The notes below the pieces were generated by a model that was given only the letters and a program-made list of their open reading frames with translations, was not told where the DNA came from and searched no databases. Positions 47,095-59,100 of a DNA stretch of 64,000 nt are shown piece by piece. The stretch spans positions 1 through 64,000 of the forward strand of contig JAANBB010000115.1 of assembly GCA_014621425.1 (NCBI GenBank). The letters are read 5' to 3'. The position numbers were made by a program, and so were the translations under genes. This DNA comes from Cylindrodendrum hubeiense (Eukaryota > Ascomycota > Sordariomycetes > Hypocreales > Nectriaceae). Every line of letters starts with the position of its first letter. The stretch's first letter is position 1.

Positions 47095-48368
47095 ATGACC
47101 TCACCAACGCCCGACTGGAAGGCTGCTCTGTCGGCCTCTGACCGATATGAAACTATTCAGAAAATGTAAGCTGCTTGTATTTCTCCTCTGCTTCTCTGCT
47201 CACGCCTTGCTTAGACAGCAATCTCTGGGTTCGTCCAGCATGAGTGACGCCATTGCTATCGAGCAGGCTGCCTTTCAAGTCTCATCTACGCAGGTGCGTA
47301 TCGTCTCACGACTCCACGCCGCCCTGCTGACGGGGATATCAGGATGAATACAACCTTGCGTGTCAGCCAACCGCCAGCCCGCCGCCCCAAAGTGCACTAT
47401 ATGATGACCTCCTACGGGAATCCGAAGAAGGCGTCCGCATCGGCTCCTACACAAACTGCACCCCCGTTTCTGAAGGTGTCACCTCTCAAGTTTATCGGTC
47501 TGGCGACAAGGCTCTCAAAGTCATCGTTGCCTACCAAAACATCGAGCCGCACAATCCCCAGCGCGAGGCTAAGATCCTCACGACCCTCCGCGGTCCCTGC
47601 ATCCCTCTGATTGAAGTCTTTCGTGACCAAGAGCAGCAGTTTGTTCTCGTATTTCCTTTCATGCCCTATACCCTAGCCGATCTTCTCGACAAAGGACCTC
47701 TTCCGCTAGCCGACGTTCGCGCCATCTTCACCGATGCACTCCATGCGTTGAGAGATATCCACGCACAGGGCATCGTTCATCGTGACATCAAGCCCTCCGC
47801 CATTCTTTTGGCCTCTCCTACTGGCCCAGCCTACCTGTCCGATTTTGGCACCGCCTGGCACCCCGAGCTTTCGGCACGCTCCGAACCACCCAACGACAAG
47901 ATCCTCGACATTGGCACCGGCGCCTACCGCACTCCGGAGACTCTCTTCGGCGACAAATCGTACGGGCCGCCCGTGGATATGTGGGGTCTGGGAGTCATGC
48001 TGTCCGAGGCCATTCGGGACCCACCGGTAACTGTCTTTGAGTCCCGTCCAGCTCACGAAGACGGCAATCAACTGGGCCTCATTCTCAGTATCTTCAAGAC
48101 ATTAGGAACGCCAACACCGGAGACGTGGCCCGAAGCGAAGGCGTTTAGGATATCGCCCTTTGAGCTCTGGACCGTCTTCCCTGCCCGGCCCTGGGACGTC
48201 ATTCTCCCTGACGTGGACCCTGACTTTAGGCAGCTTGTCGCATCGCTCGTCCGGTACGACGGCCAGAGAGCCACAGCTGAGCAGGTTTGTCTCACGTTTG
48301 TTACCTGAAAGGATTGAACTGACAGAACGCAGGCGTTAAAGCACCACTGTCTCGCGGCAAGTCGCTAA
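47095..48368 (+). CDS. CDK-activating-kinase-like / CMGC serine-threonine kinase
   Basis: Four exons: 47095-47165, 47215-47293, 47343-48284 and 48333-48368, three introns of 48-49 bp, giving 375 residues. Kinase motifs: VAE-type lysine in DKALKVIVAYQ, HRDIKPSAILL (catalytic loop, Asp and Asn-position changed to Ala), DFGTAWHPEL, TGAYRTPETLFGDKSYGPPV, DMWGLGVMLSE. The last segment LKTLGTPTPETWPE is the CMGC signature. In the catalytic loop, the Asn that binds metal is replaced by Ala (DIKPSA), which is unusual and might lower activity. It resembles S. pombe Csk1, which activates CDKs. Size fits. No glycine loop of the usual form is seen (RIGSYTNCTPVSEGVTSQVY). Confidence 0.85.
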
Positions 48369-48657
48369 AGATAAGTTGCATGGACTTGACAAAGAAACCC
48401 CAGCGTCGACCATGTTTTCACCACCTTCTGTCATAAATGATGGGCTCAACAACAAGAGATAGACTAATTATTCAGCCACGTGCATCTAAAAATGGTAGCG
48501 GCTACAGAATACCTGACTGATATGGTGACGGCGGAGGAAGAATAAAAAGCTGCCATGTCCAGATCACTTGGACAATTAGGACCTCGGCATCTTATCCAAC
48601 TAGTTAATCACCACAAGACAATCACCCGAAACTATATCAATCTGCACCGAGACCACC
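48369..48657. promoter_or_regulatory. short intergenic with E-box
   Basis: A CACGTG lies at 48477-48482, 176 bp before the small gene at 48658. Nothing else is seen. Confidence 0.45.
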
Positions 48658-48949
48658 ATGTTAAGCAATCCCGATACAGCCTCCGGAAGCCGCAAGTCCA
48701 GTAAGTCCCACCACCCCGATTTCTCATTCTCACACTAATCACATGGCTAAAGGACGACTGCCAAAGCCGATTGCTCGAGAGGAAACCGGGGAGGTCAAGA
48801 ACAAATTCTGGCTGCGCACGATGTCTAAGCGCTTGACCTTGGAGGCCGAGATTGTGAACGCAGGTTTCGAGGCAGATGCTGGGTGGAAAATGGATGACGC
48901 GAATGACGAGATTTGGGAGAATGTGGGCGGGTCAGATACTGAGATGTGA
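48658..48949 (+). CDS. small hypothetical protein, 79 residues
   Basis: Two exons, 48658-48700 and 48753-48949, with a 52-bp GT-AG intron in phase 1, give 79 residues. The sequence is charged: RRLPKPIAREETGEVKNKFW, then LRTMSKRLTLEAEIVNAGF and an acidic end DDANDEIWENVGGSDTEM. It has no signal peptide or membrane helix. The intron, the tidy phase and the separate promoter support a real gene. I do not recognise the family. It is convergent with the listerin gene 180 bp downstream. Confidence 0.65.
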
Positions 48950-49125
48950 AGAACTAAGACGTACAACACACGGTGGGATGTAAATAGCCTGAGCTGGACT
49001 CATGGCTACATATTATATCTATCACAGGTCTATCACAAGGTTTATTGGGTCACTGTGAACGCTTTTGTTCAACTCTATATTTAAGCCTGATACCACATGT
49101 TTACCCTTCGTTTCTCATTCATAAT

Positions 49126-52100
49126 TTAACCCTGCCTTCTCTTTGCCGTGTCAGAACCCAAATAATCGATGGGATTCCTGCACAGAGGGCACGTATTCTG
49201 GTTGCTGCTCTGGAACCACTTGTACAAGCACGTGCGGTGGAACAGGTTCTTGCAGGTCGAACAACGCTTGTCGGGCATGCGCTTGTCCGTCGAGATGATG
49301 CTGTAGCAAATGGCACATTCGCTCTGGCCCTTGAGGGCACCGATAATGTTGCGCTTAAACACCTGTAGTCCGTCGATGATGTTGCCATTGGAAAAGGTGA
49401 TGACTCCCTGGGTCGTCATGATCCAGCTCTGCCACTTCTTTTCACTCACGGCGACGCGGTGGAGGCCAGCAACGGTGACGCCCTCGATGGGGTAACTGGG
49501 AGGGACCTTGATGACGATGGCGGCATGGCTTTCATCCACTTCGTAACCTGCCGTCACCTCCCTGGCTGCCCTCGCCACCTTGACGACAAGCTCTTGCTCG
49601 TCAATGGCGGGGGGCTCCTGTCCATCTGCCCACTCTTGAACCTCATCCAGCGTGTCTGAGATTGTCAGGGGGGAAAAGTACTTGGTTGTCCAAGACTCGA
49701 CAGCAATTCGGGTTTGCTTTGACCGACAGTCAATATACCACGCGCGGAACAGACCGGGTGTGTACTTGAGAGTCAGGTAAAACAGATGAACCAGCAACCA
49801 CTGCATGTTCTTCTCCTCGGGCTCCGACTCGGCGAGTTTGACATCATAGTCGCTAATGTGTTCAGGATTGAGATTGACCCTTTCAAGCCTCAGGGCATGA
49901 GCAGCTGAATGTCCGAGGACATCAAACATGAAATCCAGCAGTGGCCCAACGGTGTTATCCGTCTTGAGGTTCTCGGTGAAGTCGTTTCGGATCTTAAAGG
50001 AAGACGTTGAGTACGCATCAAAGACCAGCTTCCAAGACAAAAGGTATGCGCGGATGGGCGAGGGGAACTCGGCGAGCATCTCATCTGAGTACTTTTCCAA
50101 TGTTGGAGCATCCATCAAGAGCGACATGAGCTCATCAGGCAGTCGAGCATCTGTTGGAGTCAGTAGCTGAAGCTTCCGGGAATCGATGGTACATACCTGT
50201 CTTGTCAAGCAAAACGTCGACAGATCTTTGCTCTTGCTTTGCGGGAATTGCCTTGTGGAGAAGGTTGAAGGCCGCGGTCTGAATGTCTCGAGACTCTGAA
50301 GCCACTAGACCGAAAATGTCGGATAGTTCGGGGATATATCGAAGCGGGATCTTGTCGACCTCGCGACAGAGCATGGCGTCGACAATCTCTAGAGGCTGCG
50401 AAGTGGCGTATCTCTGGAGCCTTAGCAGCTCAATCAACGATCGAGGCTTGGCACTAGCATGCTCCTTGATGGCGTCGACGAGATCGTCATTGGGTTCCTG
50501 GAGGGATTCCAACGTCTTGAACAACTTCAGGGATGCGTGGATGAACGGAAGCGCTTGCTCGAGCTTGTAGTCATGGGCGCGGTTCCAGAGTGAGATGCAA
50601 AACTCGATAGTCTTCTCCCAATACGATCCGTAGACATCCTTCATACAAGGGAGGAGGTGCGTCAAGGCCCGACAAACCTCGGCACAAAGAGGCGCGCTCA
50701 GACTCTCGGGTTCATCCAACCAGGAGGTAATTTGGCGGACCGCGAAGACGATTCGGTTATTAGCCACAGGCAATTCGCCAAGTTCGTAAATTTGAGCGCA
50801 TGTCGAGAGGAGAACGAGGGTCATGAGAGTCTTTGCTCCCTGAGGAGCAGCTCCGGCAACCTCACTCACGACCCGGTTGGAGAAGGTGTTGACTATCTTT
50901 GAAGGCTGAAGGGTCTCGCCAAATCCAGTAATAAGTGCAGAGGCTGAGAGGGCCGTGGCGGGTGATATCTTAAGAATATCGGGCTTCAGAAGTGACTCCT
51001 CGAGATGAGACACGACGCCGGCTTCTGTCAAGGATTGGACTACCTCGCCCAGAGCCCTCGCGCTGTACAGACCCCGTGGTGTCAATTCCTTGGAGTGTTT
51101 TATTAAGAGATTGACGAGGTCATGAACAACCGAGTCGTCCCAGATTTTGATCTCAGAGGTCAAGGTACTCAAAATATTACGCATTGAAGAGACGAAACCT
51201 TCCGCTTGGGAACTGGCCTCGGAGTGTCCAACGGTCTTCCACAGTCGGTTTTCCTCCATGCAGGTGATCTGGTCGGAAACGAGCTGGACGGTCAGACATT
51301 GAAGATAGAGGAGCTCCACCTGGAATGGTTTGGGTAGTTGCGAGAGTAAAAGGTTGGATTCCGAAAGCTGACAGACGTAGAGCGCCATTCTCATGGGAAT
51401 GGAACGTCCCTTTCTGTCCCGTGGGACTCGAATTGGGGGAGCTTCGGAAACTTCAGCAAGTGCAGCGGCACCTCCAAGGTTGTTGGTGATTGTCAACGAA
51501 GGGTTAACAGGCTGCTCCAAGAAGGGAGTGAGTTCTGTCATCCAGACGTTGGTACTGGGGAATAGTTCCTCCAATGGAGTATTGGTTGCGGCAGTTTGTG
51601 CTTGTAGGACGAGTGTCTCGATACTGATTGGTTAGCAGGTGTACAGGCTTGAGAATGGGACACTTACTCCAAAGACTGCGGCCCAGCCCTCTCGAGGTTT
51701 GTTTGAATGATGCTAACAACAGGCAGTGTTCCTTCGCCATGGCTGTCGAGCAGGGAGCGAACAGCTGTGGCCTTGGAGGATACGACATGGTTGTCAATCT
51801 CGGAGAGGCTCAACAATTGGGCAACTAGGGTGGTGTGGATGTCTTCATCCTGTGAGAAGAGATCGGGTCTGCCTTTGGCGGTGATTTCGAGAGCTCTCAA
51901 AGTGGACTCTGTGTGCTGGGGTTCCTTTTCGAGGATATCGACCAGCTGCCGCAGGAGCTGTCGGTAACTGTCATCTGTGAGGCTCTGGTAGGTCACAGCT
52001 GCCTCAAGCACCTCCCAACATCCGGCCTCACCCCGAGCCAAGTTAACAGACTGGGCAACGACGTGATCCTGTACCTCTTTGTCCTTTCGTGCTAGAGCTG

Positions 52101-54103
52101 ATCCACTGTCCCGGGAGATGAGGGATGCAAGTGCTGAGTCGCGGGCAGATCCAGAGGGAAGCTCCAGAATGGCCTTTATCCACGAAGCCCATACTGTGGC
52201 GAGCTCATCCGATACAGCTCCAAGGAGATGAATACAAGAAAGTAGGTACCGGGAAGATGGGGAGGCTACAGCCTTGGCCGTATCTTCTCCAGTGAGTGAC
52301 AGGAGAAACGTGGATACCCTTTTCTCTGCACCGTCGACAAACAAGCGAGGAGCAGTGCTTAGAGCATACTCGAGAATCCTAGCGGCACCGTACGGCTTCA
52401 TGTTGCGACTTTCGAGGAGGGTGATGCTCTGGGAAATCACCACGCTCGAAGGTGCGGCCGCATGATCTGGAAGTTCGAGTTCCGCGGCCTTGTCTTCAAT
52501 CTGTCCAACAAGACTGAACCATCGTCGACCTTCTTCGGCAATCTTTTCCTGGGACTGGTGGTAATCCCGAGAGACTTCAGGGAGGGAGCCCGAAATCTTG
52601 GCACAAAATACGCTAGCCAGACGATTCCACTCTTCGCTTGATGCTGAAACAACAGGAGGCGATGACTGGACGGTGGCGATATAGGCTTCGACAAGCACAG
52701 ATATCGCATTTGGACCAAGAGGAATCGCGGCGGTCTTTTCTGAAACGGAAAAGAGAAACTGCTCGATGAGAGGGAACAGGTGCTCCTGGACAAATGGCAG
52801 TTGATCGTCGACAGGAAGGGTACCCAGGAGACGCTTCGCGGTATCAATGTAGCATTTCCATGCCGGGGAGGTGTTTGTTCGAGGTTCTTCTCGATTGGTG
52901 ATGCCAGACTTGAGCGAAGTCAACAGGCGAGAAGCAACTTCGGGTGTCAGTTGATCGGCAGGCAAGATCGAAAGCAGCTGGTCCAGGTACTCCCAGAACC
53001 TGGGCTGGCTGCCTTGTGATCCCTTGGCGATGAAGGCCTGAAGTCTCGAGAGTGGAGACTTGGGGTCGCTAGGCGATTTGGACGAGGACCAGACGTCGGG
53101 ATATGATTGTGTCATCTTCGTCAATGCACGGACATATTCGAGGGCGGAGCCTGCTTGGTTGGTCTTGAGACCGCCGGTGATGAAGGCCTGCTTGACCTTG
53201 GCAGACTCGGCATAGGGTAGTTTGCGATCGATGGAGGCAAAGAGCAACTGGCAAGCCGTCTTTCTCACACTCGAGTCCTTGAAGGTGATCGTTTTCCAGA
53301 CACTCTCCTCGGAAAAGTAGTCATCGTATCGGGGCCGCAACTTTTCGAGGCTGGTAGGCTCGACCCTTTGGAGTAGACCGAGGACCAAGGACAAGCTAGC
53401 CGTCACGACTCGGTAGTATTTTGCCTCCGAATCCTCCGCGGTTGTTGAACGTTCGTCACTAAGGGTGTCTTGTGTTTCTTGGATAGCATCGATCGCGTAG
53501 TCGAGGATTTGGGGTTGGCACTTGATCCAGAACGCCGAGACCTTTTCGGGAGTAGTGAGGAAGGAGTTGAGGCCATCGCTGGCAGCTCTAGCGACAACTC
53601 GGTCACGGTCAAAGAGACCAGCGAGCCAAGCAGCGACAATCTTGGGAATGTGGCGTTGGAATCGTTTGCGCGCGGATTTCATGAGCTCGAACTGGACGTT
53701 ATGGGAAAGTTCGCGGACTCGGCGGGAGTTGTCGATCGAGGTTCGAGGATATACTTGAACCTACACGACGTTAGCTCTGTTAGATGTCTTGAAGACGCTC
53801 ACTCACCCAAACTTCGAGGACGGCCTCCTCAACCCCACCATCCTTGTCATGGGGGTTGGCCAGGACATGGGCTAGCAGGTCCTCTAGTGCCTTGGCCTTG
53901 GTGGTGCTGTCCTTCTTGAGGATGTTCTTGAGAGAAACCACCACGTTGGGGTCCGACACTGCAGCAAAGGACGGAGGCTCGGCGAGGTACGACAACGAGC
54001 TACCACTGGGAGAGCCGGCGCCAAACCCACCAAATCCCCCAAATCCGGCGCGGGCACCGGCATCGAAGCCCCGGGCGGCGGGTTTGCCCTGAGCCCGCTT
54101 CAT
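49126..54103 (-). CDS. LTN1: E3 ubiquitin ligase listerin (Ltn1/Rkr1)
   Basis: It ubiquitinates nascent chains on stalled 60S subunits in ribosome-associated quality control. Four exons, 53807-54103, 51668-53760, 50197-51623 and 49126-50150 (introns 44-46 bp), give 1613 residues, close to yeast Ltn1 (1562). The N-terminus starts MKRAQGKPAARGFDAGARAG and goes into a Gly/Phe-rich run, then SLKNILKKDSTTKAKALEDL, the conserved listerin N-domain. The middle is HEAT-like helical repeats. The C-terminus carries an RWD-type region and a RING: CAICYSIIS, CSTCKNLFHRTCLYKWF and TCPLCRNPI. All eight metal ligands are in place. This is a housekeeping gene and looks intact. Confidence 0.95.
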
Positions 54104-56177
54104 GATCTTGTCCGGGGGCGTGTGTGAAGCGAGGCGGCGGCGGGCGTAGGCGCGGGCGTAGGCGTGACGATGCGCTTAACTATTGCAGCGCCTGTTGTAG
54201 CTCTGGCTGTTTTGGTGAGGGATAGAAAATGCTCGGAGGGGCAACGAGTGATGTCACCTGAAGCACGGGCCACTAGTCTTGGCAAGAGCAATGAGGCGGG
54301 AGCGGGGTATGGAGTCGGAGCCTCATCCGGCACGCGACGCGTAGGCAGGAGCGTTTTGAGAAATGGTTGTTCGGGAGGAAAGAGGAATGGAAGGAACAAA
54401 TGCAAGGAGGGATTCTTAATTCAACGTCTTTTTTATTGAACTTGGTCGTTTTCACTGTGAGCGATGCCTCGCTGTGACACGCTCTGGCCGAGTTGACTCA
54501 CGCCGGTCCAATCATCCACCACAGCGCAGCTACCAGGGAATCCGTCATCTTGACCCTCTATTACTCGGTAGATTGATCTGCCTGGTCGGGGAGCCGCCTC
54601 CCAGCTGCCAACCGCACGAGCACTCCACTGGTCAGTCCAGAACCTCCCGTCACAAAGTCCGAAAGTTTCGCCAGGGTATGGGTCCCTGGTAGACTCCTTC
54701 TGAATGCAGAGAGTCACAGCGCTGGGGCAGAAACGGCAGCGACCGGATTGGAGGGCTTCGGGGTACGGCCGGGGACAGCCTGGTCGCTCCTCTGGGCGTT
54801 TGCCACTGACCGAGAGCCCCAAAGCAGCGCAGCCTGCAGCGCCGCATTGATCCTGGGCTGGCGGGGACACTAACAGATAATATTCACAGACACGCCCGCT
54901 GGGCGACGAGCATCCGTGTCTGTCTCGGCGATCCGCCGCGTTAACCACGCCATAAATCCAATGTGTCCTCGGCTGGGCTTTCCCCCCACCCGAGATTGGT
55001 CTGGTCCAGCGGATGTCGACCCCGACCTCCCTCCCATTCCGTCTCATCACAGCATCGTGATACGACATTGAGCGAGTCGTAAGAATTCCAAAAGTGGCAC
55101 TTCCGCCTGTCTCGACCAGGTGCCCAGCCACGTGACAAGTCATGTAATTGTGTGCCACCGCCACCACCAGCTGCGGACCTGCCGTTTCGGGTGCCGCGAT
55201 ACACTCGACACATGCTTGGTGATGTCAATTTGATCCCTTACCAGGAAGCAAAAAGTCGCTGCCTGTGCTGATTGGCGCGACTGGGTTTTCGGGCGTATGT
55301 GCCGAGGGGCATCCCCCAAAGTGTTCCTGTCCCAGCGAGAGGCATTCCATCCACTGCATCGTCCACTGCATCGTCCGCTGCATGCCGGGCTTGCACTGTT
55401 GCACTGTCGCGCGAGCAGCGTACGTCAGTGGCTGCATCACTCCCTGCCGGCTCTTTGGGCAGCGCCGCAGGGAGCTGCACCGAGAGGCAGAGACAGGGAG
55501 AGACAGGCAGAGACGTTCCCCGTCGCCCCTCCGGCCCCTCTACCCCGCAAACTCTCAGTGGTTTCCGTCCGTCACTTCAGGCTGTTGCAGGGGTAGTCAA
55601 GCCCCAAAACCACAACTGGGCCCTGTACCACCCCCCTCAGGAGCCCCCAAAGCCCCAAATGGGCCTAGAACCCGCCCCCCAATCCCTCCAGGCGTCTCAC
55701 TTCCAGCGGTCCCCTCCCCCCAAGCGCACCTTAGTGGAGGTCCCCACTCCCCCGGCTCGGTCTGATGAACCTCAGGCCGTCCCCAGTACCTACGTCGTCG
55801 TCGGGTTCCTCGCTTCTACTTCTACTCCCTTGTTCCGCTTCATCACCATCTCCTCTTCTTTCTCTTCATCCCTTCTCTTCATCGTTTCACTCCTTCTCAG
55901 CTTCTCACAAAGCTCAAATTCGCACTGCATTTACTTCCCTGATTCGCTACCTTGTCCGAGACCTTGTCCTCTGCTTCTGAGCATCGTGTTAGTCGCATCC
56001 CTCCGCGGCTTGTCAGCTGTCCACGTCTTGGTAAGCTCCCCTCATTTGCATTTGTCAAGACATTCCGCAGGCAATCCATACCTCTCTATCGCATTTTGCC
56101 TTCCAAACAAGCTCGTTCCCGTCCATAGCTGATGCAAAGGATTTAGGATTAGGACTACGCTTCCACCGCACCCCACC
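54104..56177. other. intergenic, GC-rich, with one unassigned open frame
   Basis: A 2-kb divergent promoter region between listerin and the repeat protein. The part 55600-56140 is very pyrimidine-rich, typical of a leader. A CACGTG lies near 55132-55137. A long minus-strand frame (54433-55143) is listed separately. Confidence 0.5.
54433..55143 (-). CDS. uncertain orphan open frame, 236 residues, Cys-rich
   Basis: From the ATG at 55143 (MTCHVAGHLVETGG) the frame is open for 236 residues. It contains some 11 cysteines (for example CGAAGCAALGLSV, GRCRFCPSAVTLC) but no signal peptide and no recognised domain. It lies in the promoter of listerin, on the same strand, with no supporting intron or neighbour signal. 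A chance frame in GC-rich DNA is a real alternative, so this is only a candidate. Confidence 0.28.
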   Translation of the reverse strand: MTCHVAGHLVETGGSATFGILTTRSMSYHDAVMRRNGREVGVDIRWTRPISGGGKAQPRTHWIYGVVNAADRRDRHGCSSPSGRVCEYYLLVSPPAQDQCGAAGCAALGLSVSGKRPEERPGCPRPYPEALQSGRCRFCPSAVTLCIQKESTRDPYPGETFGLCDGRFWTDQWSARAVGSWEAAPRPGRSIYRVIEGQDDGFPGSCAVVDDWTGVSQLGQSVSQRGIAHSENDQVQ

Positions 56178-59100
56178 ATGTTGTCGACAGCCCGCACCTC
56201 GCGGGCGAAGGTCCTCCAGTCTCGCGCTGCGACTTCCACGGCGCTCGCCACCTCTACCGCCTTGCAGTCGAGATGTGGCATCCAAACGCGACAGCTTTGC
56301 TTTGGCGCTTGGTCCTTGTCTGTCGGCTCCGGCTCACACCAAGGCCGCCGACGTCATCGTGCTCGATACCAGTACATGGAGTCGCTAAACCGCAACCTCT
56401 CCTGGGACAACGATTCCAACAAGACCATCCAAAAGGCGATGGCTGCCTTTGCCCGGGCCACTGAGGCCAGTAACAAGAAATACATCAATGTCGACGAGAT
56501 TAAGTCTTGGTCAGATGAGTTTTCGGGGGCCCGACCTGGTCGGAACATTGAAGACGTGGAGCGGGGCGCGATCGACCACTTGATCCGCGGCGATAAGCCA
56601 GTCAACTACGAGTATGACATGTGGAAGTCTCCTCTACACAACATTCGAAGTTATCTAGAGTCACAACGAGAGTCGAAATCAATCACCCCCAAAGATTTGA
56701 AAGATGCTGCCACTGAAACCGAGACCTTTATCGACCCCATCACCAATCGCAGAGTGACCAAGTCGCCGATGTACAATGACCTCGACGGATATAGGCCAAC
56801 AGAGTTCTCGGCCAGCGAACCAGTCAACTCCGCCCCCAAGTATGAAGATCTCGGCAAGTATGAACCCGTCATGAATAGTTCAGCCCCTCAACAAAGCAAG
56901 GCTCCCTATGAAGACTTGGGTCAATACAGTGCGGTTCGATGGAACGAGCCCGATGGTCTGCAAAAGGCCACCCCCGAGGAGTCTTCTAAGCATTACGAAG
57001 ACCTCAGCAAATACTCGACAACCAAAATTGACAACCCAGACACCAAGCGCAAGCTGACTGCTGAGGAACAGTCCAAATTCTACGGCGACCTGGACAAGTA
57101 CAAGCCGGTTGAGTGGAACGAGCCAGACGGACTACAGAAGCAAACCGATGAGGAGTTGTCCAAGAACTACGACGATCTCGAAAAATACGAGGCTGTGCGT
57201 TGGAATGAACCCGATGGATTGCAGAAGCCAACCGAAGAGGAATTATCTAAGAATTACGACGACCTCCACCAGTATGGCGCCGTGCGTTGGAATGAACCAG
57301 ATGGTCTACGAAAGCAAACCAAAGAGGAGCTTTCCCAGAACTACGATGACCTCCACAAATACGGGGCCGTGCATTGGAACGAGCCTGATGGCTTGCGGAA
57401 ACTAACCCCTGAAGAGCTGTCAAAGGACTACAAAGACCTCGATGGATACGGGGCTGTGACTTGGAGTGAGCCAGACGGTCTCCGTCGTCTGACCCCTGAG
57501 GAGAAGTCCAAGGATTACCAAGACCTTGGCGCCTACAGTTCCCCGTGGATTGCCAAGTTATCCACTCTCCGGGCTCACGAAGCTGCGCAGATGGATACCA
57601 CTGTCAAAGGAGCGCCTCTTCCCACCAAGGTAGACGCACCCTCGCAGGATTTTGCCAGCGAGTACAAAGACCTGAGCGAGTACGGGCCGGTCCGTTGGAA
57701 TGAGCCCGATGGTTTGCGGAAGTTGACTCCCGAGGAGCTGTCCAAGAACTATGATGACTTGCATCTATATGGTGAGGTCAAGTGGAATGAACCCGACGGC
57801 CGGCGAAAGTTGACTCCTGAGGAGAAATCCAAAGAGTACCATGATGTTCCGTTGTATGCTCCGCGTGATTTGGAACCCGAGATTTCCCGCATCCATCCCG
57901 AGGATGCGTCCAAGGATTACCAGGATTTGCCTGCATATCGCCACTTTGACAGTGCTCCCAACACTCGAGTTCATCCCGAGGAGGCCTCGAAGAAATATGA
58001 GGATCTTGGCAAGTACGCTGCGTATGAGAACAACGGGCTGGACCGTGTCCACCCAGAGCAGGCATCAAAGGACTACAAGGATCTTTCCAAGTACTCTGCT
58101 GTCGCTGACGCTACCAACGCACAACACGCTGAGGAATTGACCAAGAACTATGAAGATTTGGACAAATATGAGCCATCCACCTTTGACTCTGTCGACAGTC
58201 CGTACCCTATGCATCCGGAGGAAGCTACCAAGGCCTACAAGGACCTCCACAGGTATTCAGCCATACGTCACAATGAGCCGGATGGCAAGCCCGCTTCCAA
58301 GCCGGATGCAGTCTCTCATGGCCTCTCAGAGTTCGATTCCAAGGCAGGTCCCCAAGATACCAGGAGTGGACCATCAGCTACTTATCCTTTTCCCCATAGA
58401 GCCAATCCCGACAGTGAGGTCGATGACCTGACCGCCCAGGAGATCCGTGCCACAACCTTGAGCCGGGCCCAAAGCCAGGATGAACCCGAGTCCGAAGGTA
58501 TCTTGGAGCCTATCCAATTGACCGGAAACTACGTGCGGGATTTCCCCGAGGAGTTTGCAACCTCTTGGGTGGAAAAGTCGTCCACATTGGTTCCCAAGGA
58601 CCAGGGCGAAAACACGCAAGCTAATCATGATAATGCTGAGGTCAGCTCAATGGATGAAAGTTTCCCAATTGAGGAGAACAGGATTCAACCTGCTATCGAA
58701 CGCTACTGGGCGAAGATTGACAGGGAAATTAAGGATCCTTACTCTCACACACCCCAAGGCCTTCAGACGAGTTTCGCGGAGGAATGCGGGCGGGAGACTT
58801 TGCCGACCGTGGAGAAGCATTACACAGGGGGAGAGTCAGCCTACACTAAGGGAGAGTCGGCCGACACGGATGGAGACTTGTCGGCATCGTACAAGATCCT
58901 TGCCTACGATGCCTCGTCGCAGACAATGAGCGTTGCTGAAGCAAATACCACAATGGAGGATGGTGCGCCTTCGACTCTTTCTGATGTTTTACTACGATTG
59001 TCGAGCCCGTCCAAATTTTTGCCTTACTTTAAGCCTCTCCAATCGCAAGGGTACGAGGTTCTGTCGGGCAGTGGCGACGTTCTCATCTTTCGCAAAATTC

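Noticed and set aside
55272..56132. 286-residue plus frame before the repeat protein
   Set aside because: Starts with TTG and is Ser/Pro/Leu low-complexity from a pyrimidine-rich leader; no ATG-based gene.
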